A DNA stretch of 64,000 bases, taken from an uncultured Dorea sp. Lineage in GTDB: Bacteria; Bacillota; Clostridia; Lachnospirales; Lachnospiraceae. The position numbers were made by a program, and so were the translations under genes. Below are positions 23,865-32,469 of this stretch, piece by piece. The notes below the pieces were generated by a model. The model had not been told where the DNA came from. It saw nothing but the letters and a program-made list of their open reading frames with translations, and searched no databases. How positions within the stretch are numbered: the first letter of the stretch is position 1; the number at the start of each line of letters is the position of its first letter. The stretch covers positions 54,847 to 118,846 of the forward strand of contig CAJTZE010000003.1 in the NCBI GenBank assembly GCA_910584265.1, read 5' to 3'.

Positions 23865-26513
23865 GTGGCAGAATTAACACCAATGATGCAGAAATATATG
23901 GAGACCAAGCAAGAATATAAGGACTGCATTTTGTTTTACCGGCTGGGAGATTTTTATGAGATGTTTTTTGAGGATGCCGTCACTGCTTCCAAGGCGCTTG
24001 AGATTACCCTGACGAAAAAGAGCTGCGGCCTAAAAGAGCGGGCTCCCATGTGCGGAGTTCCCTACCATGCGGTTGATACCTATCTGAACCGTCTGGTTTC
24101 TAAGGGATATAAGGTGGCGATCTGTGAGCAGGTGGAGAATCCTGCTACAGCAAAAGGACTTGTAAAGCGGGAGGTTGTCCGGATTGTCACACCGGGAACG
24201 AATCTGAATACCCAGAGCCTGGATGAGTCTAAGAATAATTATATTATGTGTATTGCCTATATTGCTGACCGTTACGGCCTGTCTGTGGCGGATGTCACTA
24301 CCGGAGAATATCTGGTTTCAGAGATATCGGACAGTGACAAATTATTTGATGAGCTTTATAAATTCATGCCCTCGGAGATCATATGCAACGAAGCCTTATA
24401 TATGAGCGGGATGGATCTTTCGCATTTGAGGGAGGGACTTGGCATTGCTGTCTATGCGCTGGATGCGTGGTATTTTGACGATGCGCTTTGTGAGCGGGCT
24501 TTGAAGGAGCATTTTCATACCGGCTCCTTAGAGGCGCTGGGGCTGAAGGATTATGAGTGCGGGATGATAGGCGCAGGAGCGTTGCTGCAGTACCTGAAGG
24601 AGACTCAGAAGATTTCATTAAGCCACATGGCGAAGCTCACCAGATATGCGGCAGGAAAATATATGGTCTTAGACAGTGCGGCCAGACGGAATCTGGAGTT
24701 GTGCGAGACCCTGAGGGAGAAGCAGAAAAGAGGCTCCCTTCTATGGGTTCTGGATAAGACAAGGACTGCCATGGGAGCAAGGCTGCTCCGCAAATACATA
24801 GAACAGCCGCTGATTGATAAAGCGATGATCGAAGAGCGTCTGGAAGCGGTTGAAGAGCTTAAGGATCATGCGATTACCAGAGAAGAACTCAGGGAGTATC
24901 TGGCGCCGATTTATGATCTGGAACGGCTGGTGGGAAGGATTTCTTATCAGTCTGCCAATCCCAGGGATTTGATTTCCCTGAAAAATTCCATGGAGATGCT
25001 GCCGCCGGTCAAATATCTGCTGCAGAACAGGAAAAGCCAGCTGATCCAGAAAATCTGCGGAGAGCTGGATACGCTGGAGGATCTGTGCGGCCTGATCGGG
25101 AAGGCTGTCTGCGACGAACCGCCTCTTGCCATGAAGGAAGGCGGAATCATCCGGGAGGGCTATAATGAGGATGTGGATAAGCTAAGAGCCGCGAAGACCG
25201 AAGGAAAGAACTGGCTCGCAGAGCTTGAGGCTGAAGAGCGGGAGAAAACAGGAATCAAGAATTTAAGGATCCGCTACAATAAAGTATTTGGTTATTATCT
25301 GGAGGTCACCAATTCCTTCAAGGAACTGGTGCCTGATTACTATACGAGGAAGCAGACTCTGGCCAATGCAGAGCGTTATATTACGCCAAGACTTAAGGAA
25401 CTGGAGGATACCATCCTTGGAGCGGAGGATAAGCTGTATGCGCTGGAATATGATCTGTATTGTGATGTAAGAGACCGGATCGGCAGCCAGATTGAAAGGA
25501 TCCAGCAGACCGCCCATGTAGTTGCCCAAGCAGATGTACTGGCTTCCCTGGCGTTTGTGGCAGAGCGGGGGAATTATGTCCGCCCGAAGATAAATGAAAA
25601 AGGATTGATCAATATCCGGGATGGCCGGCATCCGGTAGTGGAGAAGATGATCCCCAACGATATGTTTATTTCCAACGACACCTATCTGGATGATAAAAAG
25701 AACCGTGTATCCATCATAACCGGGCCGAATATGGCTGGAAAATCTACCTATATGCGGCAGACCGCCCTGATCGTGCTGATGGCGCAGATCGGCTCCTTTG
25801 TTTCCGCTTCCCGTGCAGATATCGGCATTGTTGACCGGATTTTTACCCGGGTGGGGGCTTCCGACGATCTGGCTTCCGGACAGAGTACCTTTATGGTGGA
25901 GATGACCGAGGTTGCAAATATTCTGCGTAATGCAACCAGAAAGAGCCTCCTGATCTTGGATGAGATCGGCCGGGGAACCAGCACCTTTGACGGACTTTCC
26001 ATTGCCTGGGCGGTAGTGGAACACATAAGCAATACGAAGCTTCTGGGAGCAAAGACACTATTTGCAACCCATTATCATGAACTGACGGAGCTGGAGGGCA
26101 AGATCGATAACGTGAATAACTACTGTATTGCAGTAAAGGAAAAGGGCGATGACATTGTTTTTCTAAGGAAGATTGTTAAGGGCGGCGCAGACAAGAGCTA
26201 TGGTATCCAGGTGGCAAAGCTCGCAGGAGTACCGGAATCCGTAATCCAGCGGGCAAAGGAGATTGTGGAGGAGCTTCTGCATGCAGATATTACATCCAGA
26301 ATTAAGGATATTGCAGTAAAGGGAAACCATGAACCGAAGATTAAGACAAAGAAGCTGGATGAAGTGGATCTGGCGCAGATTTCACTGTTTGATACAGTAA
26401 AGGATGACGATGTCTTGGAGGAATTAAAAAGCCTGGATATCAGCAATCTGACACCAATTGACGCATTGAATACGCTTTACCAGCTTCAGAACAAGCTGAA
26501 AAACAGGTGGTAA
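23865..26513 (+). CDS. mutS: DNA mismatch repair protein MutS
   Basis: The full 882-residue MutS. The mismatch-recognition domain has FYRLGDFYEMFFEDA (Phe-x-Glu motif), and the ATPase has Walker A TGPNMAGKSTYMRQT, SFVSA and the Walker B region LLILDEIGRGTSTFDG, then ATHYHELTEL. It recognises mismatches and recruits MutL. The start is GTG with GAGGAG upstream. mutL begins seven bases after its stop, so the two form an operon, with miaA next as in many Firmicutes. Confidence 0.98.
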   Translation: MAELTPMMQKYMETKQEYKDCILFYRLGDFYEMFFEDAVTASKALEITLTKKSCGLKERAPMCGVPYHAVDTYLNRLVSKGYKVAICEQVENPATAKGLVKREVVRIVTPGTNLNTQSLDESKNNYIMCIAYIADRYGLSVADVTTGEYLVSEISDSDKLFDELYKFMPSEIICNEALYMSGMDLSHLREGLGIAVYALDAWYFDDALCERALKEHFHTGSLEALGLKDYECGMIGAGALLQYLKETQKISLSHMAKLTRYAAGKYMVLDSAARRNLELCETLREKQKRGSLLWVLDKTRTAMGARLLRKYIEQPLIDKAMIEERLEAVEELKDHAITREELREYLAPIYDLERLVGRISYQSANPRDLISLKNSMEMLPPVKYLLQNRKSQLIQKICGELDTLEDLCGLIGKAVCDEPPLAMKEGGIIREGYNEDVDKLRAAKTEGKNWLAELEAEEREKTGIKNLRIRYNKVFGYYLEVTNSFKELVPDYYTRKQTLANAERYITPRLKELEDTILGAEDKLYALEYDLYCDVRDRIGSQIERIQQTAHVVAQADVLASLAFVAERGNYVRPKINEKGLINIRDGRHPVVEKMIPNDMFISNDTYLDDKKNRVSIITGPNMAGKSTYMRQTALIVLMAQIGSFVSASRADIGIVDRIFTRVGASDDLASGQSTFMVEMTEVANILRNATRKSLLILDEIGRGTSTFDGLSIAWAVVEHISNTKLLGAKTLFATHYHELTELEGKIDNVNNYCIAVKEKGDDIVFLRKIVKGGADKSYGIQVAKLAGVPESVIQRAKEIVEELLHADITSRIKDIAVKGNHEPKIKTKKLDEVDLAQISLFDTVKDDDVLEELKSLDISNLTPIDALNTLYQLQNKLKNRW

Positions 26514-26520
26514 ATGAACT

Positions 26521-28530
26521 ATGGGAAAAATACAGGTACTTGACCAGATTACGATTGATAAGATTGCCGCCGGGGAGGTTATTGAGCGGCCTGCTTCTAT
26601 TGTAAAGGAGCTGGCGGAAAATGCCATTGACGCAGGGGCGGGAGCTATAACGGTAGAAATAAAAGACGGCGGTATCTCTTTTATCCGAATTACAGATAAT
26701 GGCTGCGGTATTGAGAGGGACGATGTGAGAAATGCCTTTCTCCGGCACTCGACCAGCAAAATCCACTCCGTGGATGATCTTACGGGGATCCGGTCGCTGG
26801 GATTTAGGGGGGAAGCTCTGTCGAGCATTGCTGCGGTATCTCAGGTAGAACTTATCACAAAGCCAAGGGAAGCTCCTTATGGAATTACCTACCGGATCGA
26901 GGGCGGAAGAGAAGTGTCTATGGATGAGACCGGCGCGCCGGACGGGACGACGTTTCTGATCCGCCAGCTTTTTTACAACACGCCGGCAAGAAAGAAATTC
27001 TTAAAAACAGCTATGACAGAGGCCGGCCATGTGGCAGACTTAGTGACCCGGCTTGCTCTTTCCCATCCGGAGATTTCCTTTCAGTTTACGGCCAATGGTC
27101 AATCGAAAATACATACCTCTGGAAATGGAAATCTGAAGGATATGATCTATCATATCTATGGGCGGGATATTGCCTCGCACCTGCTTCCGGTAGAGGCTTC
27201 CGGAGAACATCTCAGCTTAAGCGGCTATATCGGAGAGCCGGTTGTATCCAGAGGAAACCGCAATTTTGAAACCTATTTTATCAATGGGAGATATGTTAAA
27301 AGCAATATTGCCGCGAAAGCAATTGAGGATGCCTATAAGGATTTTACCATGCAGCATAAGTATCCCTTTACGGTACTTTATCTGACCGTACAGGGGGAGC
27401 TTTTGGATGTGAATGTACATCCCGCAAAAATGGAAGTGCGGTTTGGAAATCAGCAGGAGATTTATAATTTTATATACGAGGCATTGAAGAGAAGCCTGCA
27501 CAAGGAGGAACTGATTCCCCATGTGGAGGTGCCGGAACTGCCAAAAATGGCAGAAGCCGCCTTACTTGCCGGTAAGGAAAGTCCCGTAGAGGCAAAAAAA
27601 CAGAGCGCACTCCAAATCAGCAAAAACCGACAGCAGGATACGATCCAAAATAAACAGAGCGCACTCTGTGTTGTAAATGATTCAATCAAAAATACAAAAA
27701 ATCCAGAAAACCTTGAAAAACAGGCGTTTTTCGACAAAAAACAGAGTGCGGTCGGTAAAAAGGATCTGGATTACTATATGGAGAAGATGCGGGAGCGGGT
27801 GACCGCCTATCACAGCCAGAGGAAAGCAGCTTTTCAGCAGTCCAGGCCAGATGAGGTACATTCTGCGGCTCGGGTAAAGGAAGAGCCTGTTCCGTATCGG
27901 ACAGAGCAGCTGAATCTTTTTGAGGAGCGTCTGCTGGATAAAAAATCAGTAAAGGAGCACAAGGTCATCGGCCAGCTGTTTGAGACCTATTGGCTGGTGG
28001 AATTCCGAGAGAATCTTTATATTATCGACCAGCATGCGGCTCATGAACGGATTCTCTATGAGAAAACCCTTAAGGGAATGAGGAATCGGGATTATACCTC
28101 GCAGAATATCAGTCCGCCCATCATACTGGAATTGTCTATGAAGGAAGCGGAGCTTCTGAATACCCATATGGACCGGTTTCAGCGGATTGGATTTGAGATT
28201 GAGAATTTCGGGCCGGATTCCTATGCGGTGTGTGCGGTTCCGGACAATTTGTTCGGAGTTGCAAAAAAAGAACTTCTTATAGAGATGATTGACAGTTTGT
28301 CTGATGAGATTTATACTGGACTGACGCCGGATGTCATTGATGAGAAGATTGCTTCGATGTCCTGCAAGGCGGCAGTAAAGGGAAATATGCGGCTTTCTGC
28401 CGCGGAGGCGGATGCTTTGATCACGGAGCTTCTTAGGTTAGAGAATCCCTACCACTGTCCTCACGGCAGACCGACAATTATATCCATGACAAAACGGGAA
28501 CTGGAAAAGAAATTTAAGCGGATTGTGTAA
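26521..28530 (+). CDS. mutL: DNA mismatch repair endonuclease MutL
   Basis: The N-terminal GHKL ATPase motifs are intact: ELAENAIDAGA, ITDNGCGI, STSKI and GFRGEALSSIAAV. The C-terminal domain keeps the endonuclease motif DQHAAHERILYE (DQHAx2Ex4E) together with SCKAAVKGN and CPHGRPT. This is therefore a nicking-type MutL, as expected in a bacterium without MutH. The linker (about residues 350-430) is unusual: it holds three KQSA-containing repeats encoded by near-identical DNA (see the repeat entry). At 669 residues it is a little longer than typical. Confidence 0.98.
   Translation: MGKIQVLDQITIDKIAAGEVIERPASIVKELAENAIDAGAGAITVEIKDGGISFIRITDNGCGIERDDVRNAFLRHSTSKIHSVDDLTGIRSLGFRGEALSSIAAVSQVELITKPREAPYGITYRIEGGREVSMDETGAPDGTTFLIRQLFYNTPARKKFLKTAMTEAGHVADLVTRLALSHPEISFQFTANGQSKIHTSGNGNLKDMIYHIYGRDIASHLLPVEASGEHLSLSGYIGEPVVSRGNRNFETYFINGRYVKSNIAAKAIEDAYKDFTMQHKYPFTVLYLTVQGELLDVNVHPAKMEVRFGNQQEIYNFIYEALKRSLHKEELIPHVEVPELPKMAEAALLAGKESPVEAKKQSALQISKNRQQDTIQNKQSALCVVNDSIKNTKNPENLEKQAFFDKKQSAVGKKDLDYYMEKMRERVTAYHSQRKAAFQQSRPDEVHSAARVKEEPVPYRTEQLNLFEERLLDKKSVKEHKVIGQLFETYWLVEFRENLYIIDQHAAHERILYEKTLKGMRNRDYTSQNISPPIILELSMKEAELLNTHMDRFQRIGFEIENFGPDSYAVCAVPDNLFGVAKKELLIEMIDSLSDEIYTGLTPDVIDEKIASMSCKAAVKGNMRLSAAEADALITELLRLENPYHCPHGRPTIISMTKRELEKKFKRIV
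27598..27753 (+). repeat. Three short repeats inside the mutL linker
   Basis: AAACAGAGCGCACTC occurs at 27598 and 27652, and a variant AAACAGAGTGCGGTC at 27739. They encode KQSAL, KQSAL and KQSAV in the same frame. The same ACAGAG-core sequence occurs in the intergenic palindrome at 55761-55829. Confidence 0.75.
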
Positions 28531-28543
28531 AGGAGCTTTCGAT

Positions 28544-29479
28544 ATGAAACAGCCACTGATTGTATTAACCGGCCCCACAGCCGTGGGAAAGACCAAAGCC
28601 TCCATTGGTCTTGCAAAAGAAATCGGCGGAGAGATTATTTCGGCGGATTCCATGCAGGTGTATCAGTATATGGATATTGGTTCTGCCAAAATCCGCCCGG
28701 AGGAAATGGATGGGGTTCCTCATTATCTGGTGGACGCCCTGAAGCCGGACGAGGAATTCCATGTGGTCCGATTTCAACAGATGGCAAAGGAAGCTATGAA
28801 GCAGATTTATGCAGACGGGCATATTCCCATACTTACAGGGGGAACCGGCTTCTATATTCAGGCAGTGCTTTATGATATTGACTTTACAGAGAATAAGGGA
28901 GAGCCGGAGTACCGGAGGGAACTAGAAGAATATGCTAATAAGCACGGAGCAGAGCTGCTCCATGAAAGGCTCCGGAACGTAGATGCGAGGGCGGCAGAGG
29001 AAATCCACGCCAAAAATATAAAGCGTGTGATCCGCGCGCTGGAATACCATCATCTGACCGGAGAGTGCATTTCCGCTCATAATGAGGCGCAGAGGGCGAA
29101 GGAATCACCCTATGAATTTCGGTATTTTGTGTTAAATGACGAGAGAAGCCGGCTCTATGAACGGATCGATGACCGGGTGGATGAGATGATGGCGGATGGG
29201 CTTCTGCAGGAAGTAGAAGCGCTGAAAAAGCGAGGGTATACCAGAGATCTGGTATCTATGCAGGGACTTGGCTACAAGGAGCTGCTGGCTTATCTGGAGG
29301 GGGAGATTACACTTGAGGAAGCAGTGTATCAGATCAAGCGGAATACCAGGCATTTTGCCAAGCGGCAGCTGACATGGTTCAAAAGAGAAAAGGATGTCAT
29401 TTGGATAGATAAAAGTACTTATGGCTATGATGAAGCAGCTGTTCTGGATGCAATGAAGGCTCAGATTCCTTTCGCATAA
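28544..29479 (+). CDS. miaA: tRNA dimethylallyltransferase MiaA
   Basis: The protein begins MKQPLIVLTGPTAVGKTKAS, with the P-loop, then ISADSMQVYQYMDIGSAK and the ILTGGTGFYIQAVLYDID segment, all diagnostic for MiaA. It transfers a dimethylallyl group to A37 of tRNAs, the substrate of MiaB. The start at 28544 follows AAAGGAG at the mutL stop codon, so it is in the mutS-mutL-miaA operon. Length 311 is normal. Confidence 0.97.
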   Translation: MKQPLIVLTGPTAVGKTKASIGLAKEIGGEIISADSMQVYQYMDIGSAKIRPEEMDGVPHYLVDALKPDEEFHVVRFQQMAKEAMKQIYADGHIPILTGGTGFYIQAVLYDIDFTENKGEPEYRRELEEYANKHGAELLHERLRNVDARAAEEIHAKNIKRVIRALEYHHLTGECISAHNEAQRAKESPYEFRYFVLNDERSRLYERIDDRVDEMMADGLLQEVEALKKRGYTRDLVSMQGLGYKELLAYLEGEITLEEAVYQIKRNTRHFAKRQLTWFKREKDVIWIDKSTYGYDEAAVLDAMKAQIPFA

Positions 29480-29530
29480 GGAAATCTTGGCAGGCAGGAT
29501 TCATATTTTATTAGATAAGGGGAGAAGCAT

Positions 29531-29842
29531 ATGTTGAGAAGATTGTTTGGAGGGTCCAGATTTTTAAAGAAGCTGAACCCGCTGCTGGAGCTGTATTCTT
29601 ACAGCAGGGATACAGAGAAGACGTATTTGGAGCTTTTGGCGCTAAAGCCTCTCGCAAAGACGAAGGGGGAACGGGCGCTTTTTGAATTAAACCGGGCGGC
29701 CCTGCTCTATGATATGGGGAAGCTTAAGGAGGCCGCTGACGTGGTCAGGGAAATACCTCCCCTGAATCCGGAGATGGATTCTAAAACTGCGGAATTAAAA
29801 ACGAAAATCAGAACTGCAATGAACGAAGGAGAATATAGATAA
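29531..29842 (+). CDS. Small helical (TPR-like) protein of unknown function
   Basis: A 103-residue, soluble, strongly helical and basic protein. Residues 30-85 show a two-helix pattern like a tetratricopeptide repeat (ERALFELNRAALLYDMGKLKEAADVVREI). No named family is recognised. It lies between miaA and a methionine gamma-lyase-like gene, one base before the latter. In Bacillus-type genomes this position is held by hfq, and no Hfq-like sequence is present here. GGGGAGAAG precedes the ATG. Confidence 0.7.
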   Translation: MLRRLFGGSRFLKKLNPLLELYSYSRDTEKTYLELLALKPLAKTKGERALFELNRAALLYDMGKLKEAADVVREIPPLNPEMDSKTAELKTKIRTAMNEGEYR

Positions 29843-29843
29843 G

Positions 29844-31130
29844 ATGTCGTCAATTACAGAAATGTATGAACAGATGGGAATCCGTTCTTCGGTCTGGAAG
29901 CTTGGAAAACAAATGGAAGAAAAGCTGTCAGAACGGTTCCGGGAAATAGATGAAAGGGCAGAGTATAACCAGATGAAGGTCATTGCCGCCATGCAGAAAA
30001 ACCGGGTCAGCGAGGCATGCTTCCACTATGCAAGCGGTTATGGCTACGACGATTTGGGAAGAGACACACTGGAAAAGGTGTATGCGGATGTATTTCACAC
30101 GGAGGCGGCTCTGGTACGCCCCCAGATTACCTGCGGAACCCACGCCCTCGCCCTTGCATTGTCCGCGAACCTAAGGCCCGGGGATGAGCTTGTATCTGCG
30201 GCGGGAAAGCCGTATGATACGCTGGAGGAGGTAATCGGAATACGGCCTTCCAAGGGCTCCCTTGCAGAATACGGCATTACCTATTCCCAGGTGGAGCTTC
30301 TGGAGGACGGAAGCTTTGATTATGAAGGGATTGCCCGCGCGGTTACGGATAAAACAAAACTGGTTGCGATCCAGCGCTCTAAGGGCTATCAGACAAGACC
30401 CAGCTTTTCCGTATCCCAGATTGGGGAAGCTGTTGCATTCGTAAAGCGCCTCAAGCCGGATGTGATCTGTATGGTGGATAACTGCTACGGGGAATTTGTG
30501 GAAACCATAGAGCCCAGCGATGTGGGTGCGGATTTAGTGGTCGGTTCATTGATCAAGAATCCCGGCGGCGGACTAGCCCCGATCGGCGGCTATATTGCCG
30601 GAAAAGAGGAGCTGATTGAAAACTGCGGTTACCGGCTTACCTCGCCGGGACTCGGCAGAGAGGTGGGAGCTTCCCTCGGGGTGATGCAGTCCTTCTATCA
30701 GGGGCTGTTCCTTGCACCTGTAGTAACAGCAAGTGCGCTCAAAGGCGCTGTCTTTGCCGCAAATATCTATGAAGCCTTTGGATACCCGGTGATACCGGAC
30801 GGCTCGGAAAACCGCCATGATATCATTCAGGCGGTGGAATTTGGAAAGCCGGAGGCTGTGGCCGCCTTCTGCCGGGGAATCCAGGCAGCGGCGCCGGTGG
30901 ATTCCTATGTGACGCCGGAGCCTTGGGCAATGCCCGGCTATGACAGCGACGTGATCATGGCCGCAGGCGCGTTTGTGCAAGGCTCCTCTATTGAGCTTAG
31001 CGCAGACGGGCCGATGAAACCGCCTTATGCGGTTTATTTTCAGGGAGGACTCACCTGGCCGCATGCGAAGCTGGGAATTCTGATGTCTTTGGAATATCTT
31101 GTAAGAGAGGGAATTGTAACGCTTGAATGA
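29844..31130 (+). CDS. Methionine gamma-lyase-like PLP enzyme (aluminium-resistance/YnbB family)
   Basis: A 428-residue fold-type I PLP protein. The family marks are CGTHALALALSANLRPGDELVSAAGKPYDTLEEVIG near the cofactor phosphate site, VDNCYGEFVE for the pyridine-ring Asp and SLIKNPGGGLAPIGGYIAG with the Schiff-base Lys. Members are annotated as aluminium resistance or methionine gamma-lyase-family proteins, with the physiological substrate unproven. The ATG follows an upstream GAAGGAGAA in the previous gene, so the two are co-translated. It is normally near miaA in Firmicutes. Confidence 0.9.
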   Translation: MSSITEMYEQMGIRSSVWKLGKQMEEKLSERFREIDERAEYNQMKVIAAMQKNRVSEACFHYASGYGYDDLGRDTLEKVYADVFHTEAALVRPQITCGTHALALALSANLRPGDELVSAAGKPYDTLEEVIGIRPSKGSLAEYGITYSQVELLEDGSFDYEGIARAVTDKTKLVAIQRSKGYQTRPSFSVSQIGEAVAFVKRLKPDVICMVDNCYGEFVETIEPSDVGADLVVGSLIKNPGGGLAPIGGYIAGKEELIENCGYRLTSPGLGREVGASLGVMQSFYQGLFLAPVVTASALKGAVFAANIYEAFGYPVIPDGSENRHDIIQAVEFGKPEAVAAFCRGIQAAAPVDSYVTPEPWAMPGYDSDVIMAAGAFVQGSSIELSADGPMKPPYAVYFQGGLTWPHAKLGILMSLEYLVREGIVTLE

Positions 31131-31173
31131 TTCGAGGGAGTTTAAGGGTAAGAGCTGGCATGGGAGAAGAAAT

Positions 31174-32409
31174 ATGCGGGAAATTGTGATAATCGGCGGC
31201 GGAGCTTCAGGCATGGCGGCCGCCATTGCGGCCGCCCGGACAGGGGCTTTGGTAACGGTGCTGGAGCATAATGAGATTCTGGGAAAGAAAATTCTCTCTA
31301 CGGGAAATGGACGCTGCAACTTGACGAATCTGAACTTGAAATGTGAAGATTACCGAGGGGATGACCCGGCATTTATCGGAGAATTTCTCAAGGGCTTTGA
31401 TGCTCCTGCGGCGCTTGAATTTTTTTCTTCTGCCGGGATTTATACGAAATGCCGCGGGGACTATGTGTACCCCTTATGTGATCAGGCCTCGGCGGTGCGG
31501 GAGGCTTTGGTGACGGAGCTGGAAATGCTTGGAGTTAAGGTCAGGACAGGCTGCCATGCAGACAGAATCCATCAGGATAAGGACGGTTTTTTGATTTCCT
31601 GCAGAGATGAAGAAGTTCCATACAGGGCTTCTAGAGTGATTCTTGCGGCAGGAAGCAGAGCTTCCCAAATTTCAGGAAGCGGTGGCAGCGGATATGCGCT
31701 GGCAGAGAGTATGGGACATTCCCTGTCCCCGGTTGTTCCGGCGCTTGTACAGCTTGTTTCGCCTAAAAAATGCTTTAAAAAGCTTGCCGGTGTCCGTCTT
31801 ACAGCCGGAATAGTTTTATACGTAAATGGAAAAATAACATCGGAAGACACAGGGGAATTGCAGCTTACGGATTACGGCATTTCAGGAATCCCTGTTTTTC
31901 AGGTGAGCCGGTATGCGGCGAAGGCGCTGCATAGAAAGCAGACTGTTCTGACGGAGATTGATTTTATTCCGCAGTTGAGCTTTAAGGAGCTGGAGCAAGA
32001 GCTGAGGGCGAGACAGGACCGCTGTGGAGAATATGCAGCGGCACAGCTTTTGAATACGTTATTTCCCTCTAAGCTGATCCCTGTTCTTTTGACTGAGGCC
32101 GGGATCGACAGACAGCTGCGAGCCGGAAAGCTCTCAAAAGAAAAACTGAAAAAGCTTGTTAAGATCTGCAAATGTTTTGAGGTGCCTGTGTCTGAGACGA
32201 AGCCTTTTTCCAAGGCGCAGATATGTGCAGGAGGAGTACGGACTTCGCAGATCTGTCCGGAGACTATGGAGTCGAAGCTGGTCAAGGGGCTTTATATAAC
32301 CGGAGAGCTTCTGGATGTAGACGGAATCTGCGGCGGATATAATCTGCACTTTGCATGGGGCTCCGGCAGTAAGGCCGGGACGCATGCGGCAGGATCTATC
32401 CGGGCATAA
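31174..32409 (+). CDS. NAD(P)/FAD-dependent oxidoreductase (HI0933/BaiN family)
   Basis: The protein opens with the dinucleotide motif REIVIIGGGASGMAAAIAAARTGA, followed by KKILSTGNGRCNLTN, highly conserved in the HI0933 flavoprotein family. Near the C-terminus are GGVRTSQICPETMESK and LYITGELLDVDGICGGYNLHFAWGSG, which complete the FAD site. One member (BaiN) has been linked to bile-acid dehydroxylation, but most are of unknown function and this one cannot be assigned. The ATG at 31174 is used; an upstream TTG at 31123 would overlap the preceding gene. Confidence 0.9.
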   Translation: MREIVIIGGGASGMAAAIAAARTGALVTVLEHNEILGKKILSTGNGRCNLTNLNLKCEDYRGDDPAFIGEFLKGFDAPAALEFFSSAGIYTKCRGDYVYPLCDQASAVREALVTELEMLGVKVRTGCHADRIHQDKDGFLISCRDEEVPYRASRVILAAGSRASQISGSGGSGYALAESMGHSLSPVVPALVQLVSPKKCFKKLAGVRLTAGIVLYVNGKITSEDTGELQLTDYGISGIPVFQVSRYAAKALHRKQTVLTEIDFIPQLSFKELEQELRARQDRCGEYAAAQLLNTLFPSKLIPVLLTEAGIDRQLRAGKLSKEKLKKLVKICKCFEVPVSETKPFSKAQICAGGVRTSQICPETMESKLVKGLYITGELLDVDGICGGYNLHFAWGSGSKAGTHAAGSIRA

Positions 32410-32469
32410 TAGGCGGCATTGCAGAATGGACGGCATGATAAGCGGTCCTGTATGGAATAAGGAGACAAT

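Noticed and set aside
25263..26024. A 253-codon open frame on the minus strand inside mutS
   Set aside because: Antisense to the conserved ATPase region; the protein has no recognisable motif and no start signal.
30573..31319. A 248-codon minus-strand open frame crossing two flavin/PLP enzyme genes
   Set aside because: It spans the ends of two well-supported genes in antisense and is rich in R, H and P with no motif.
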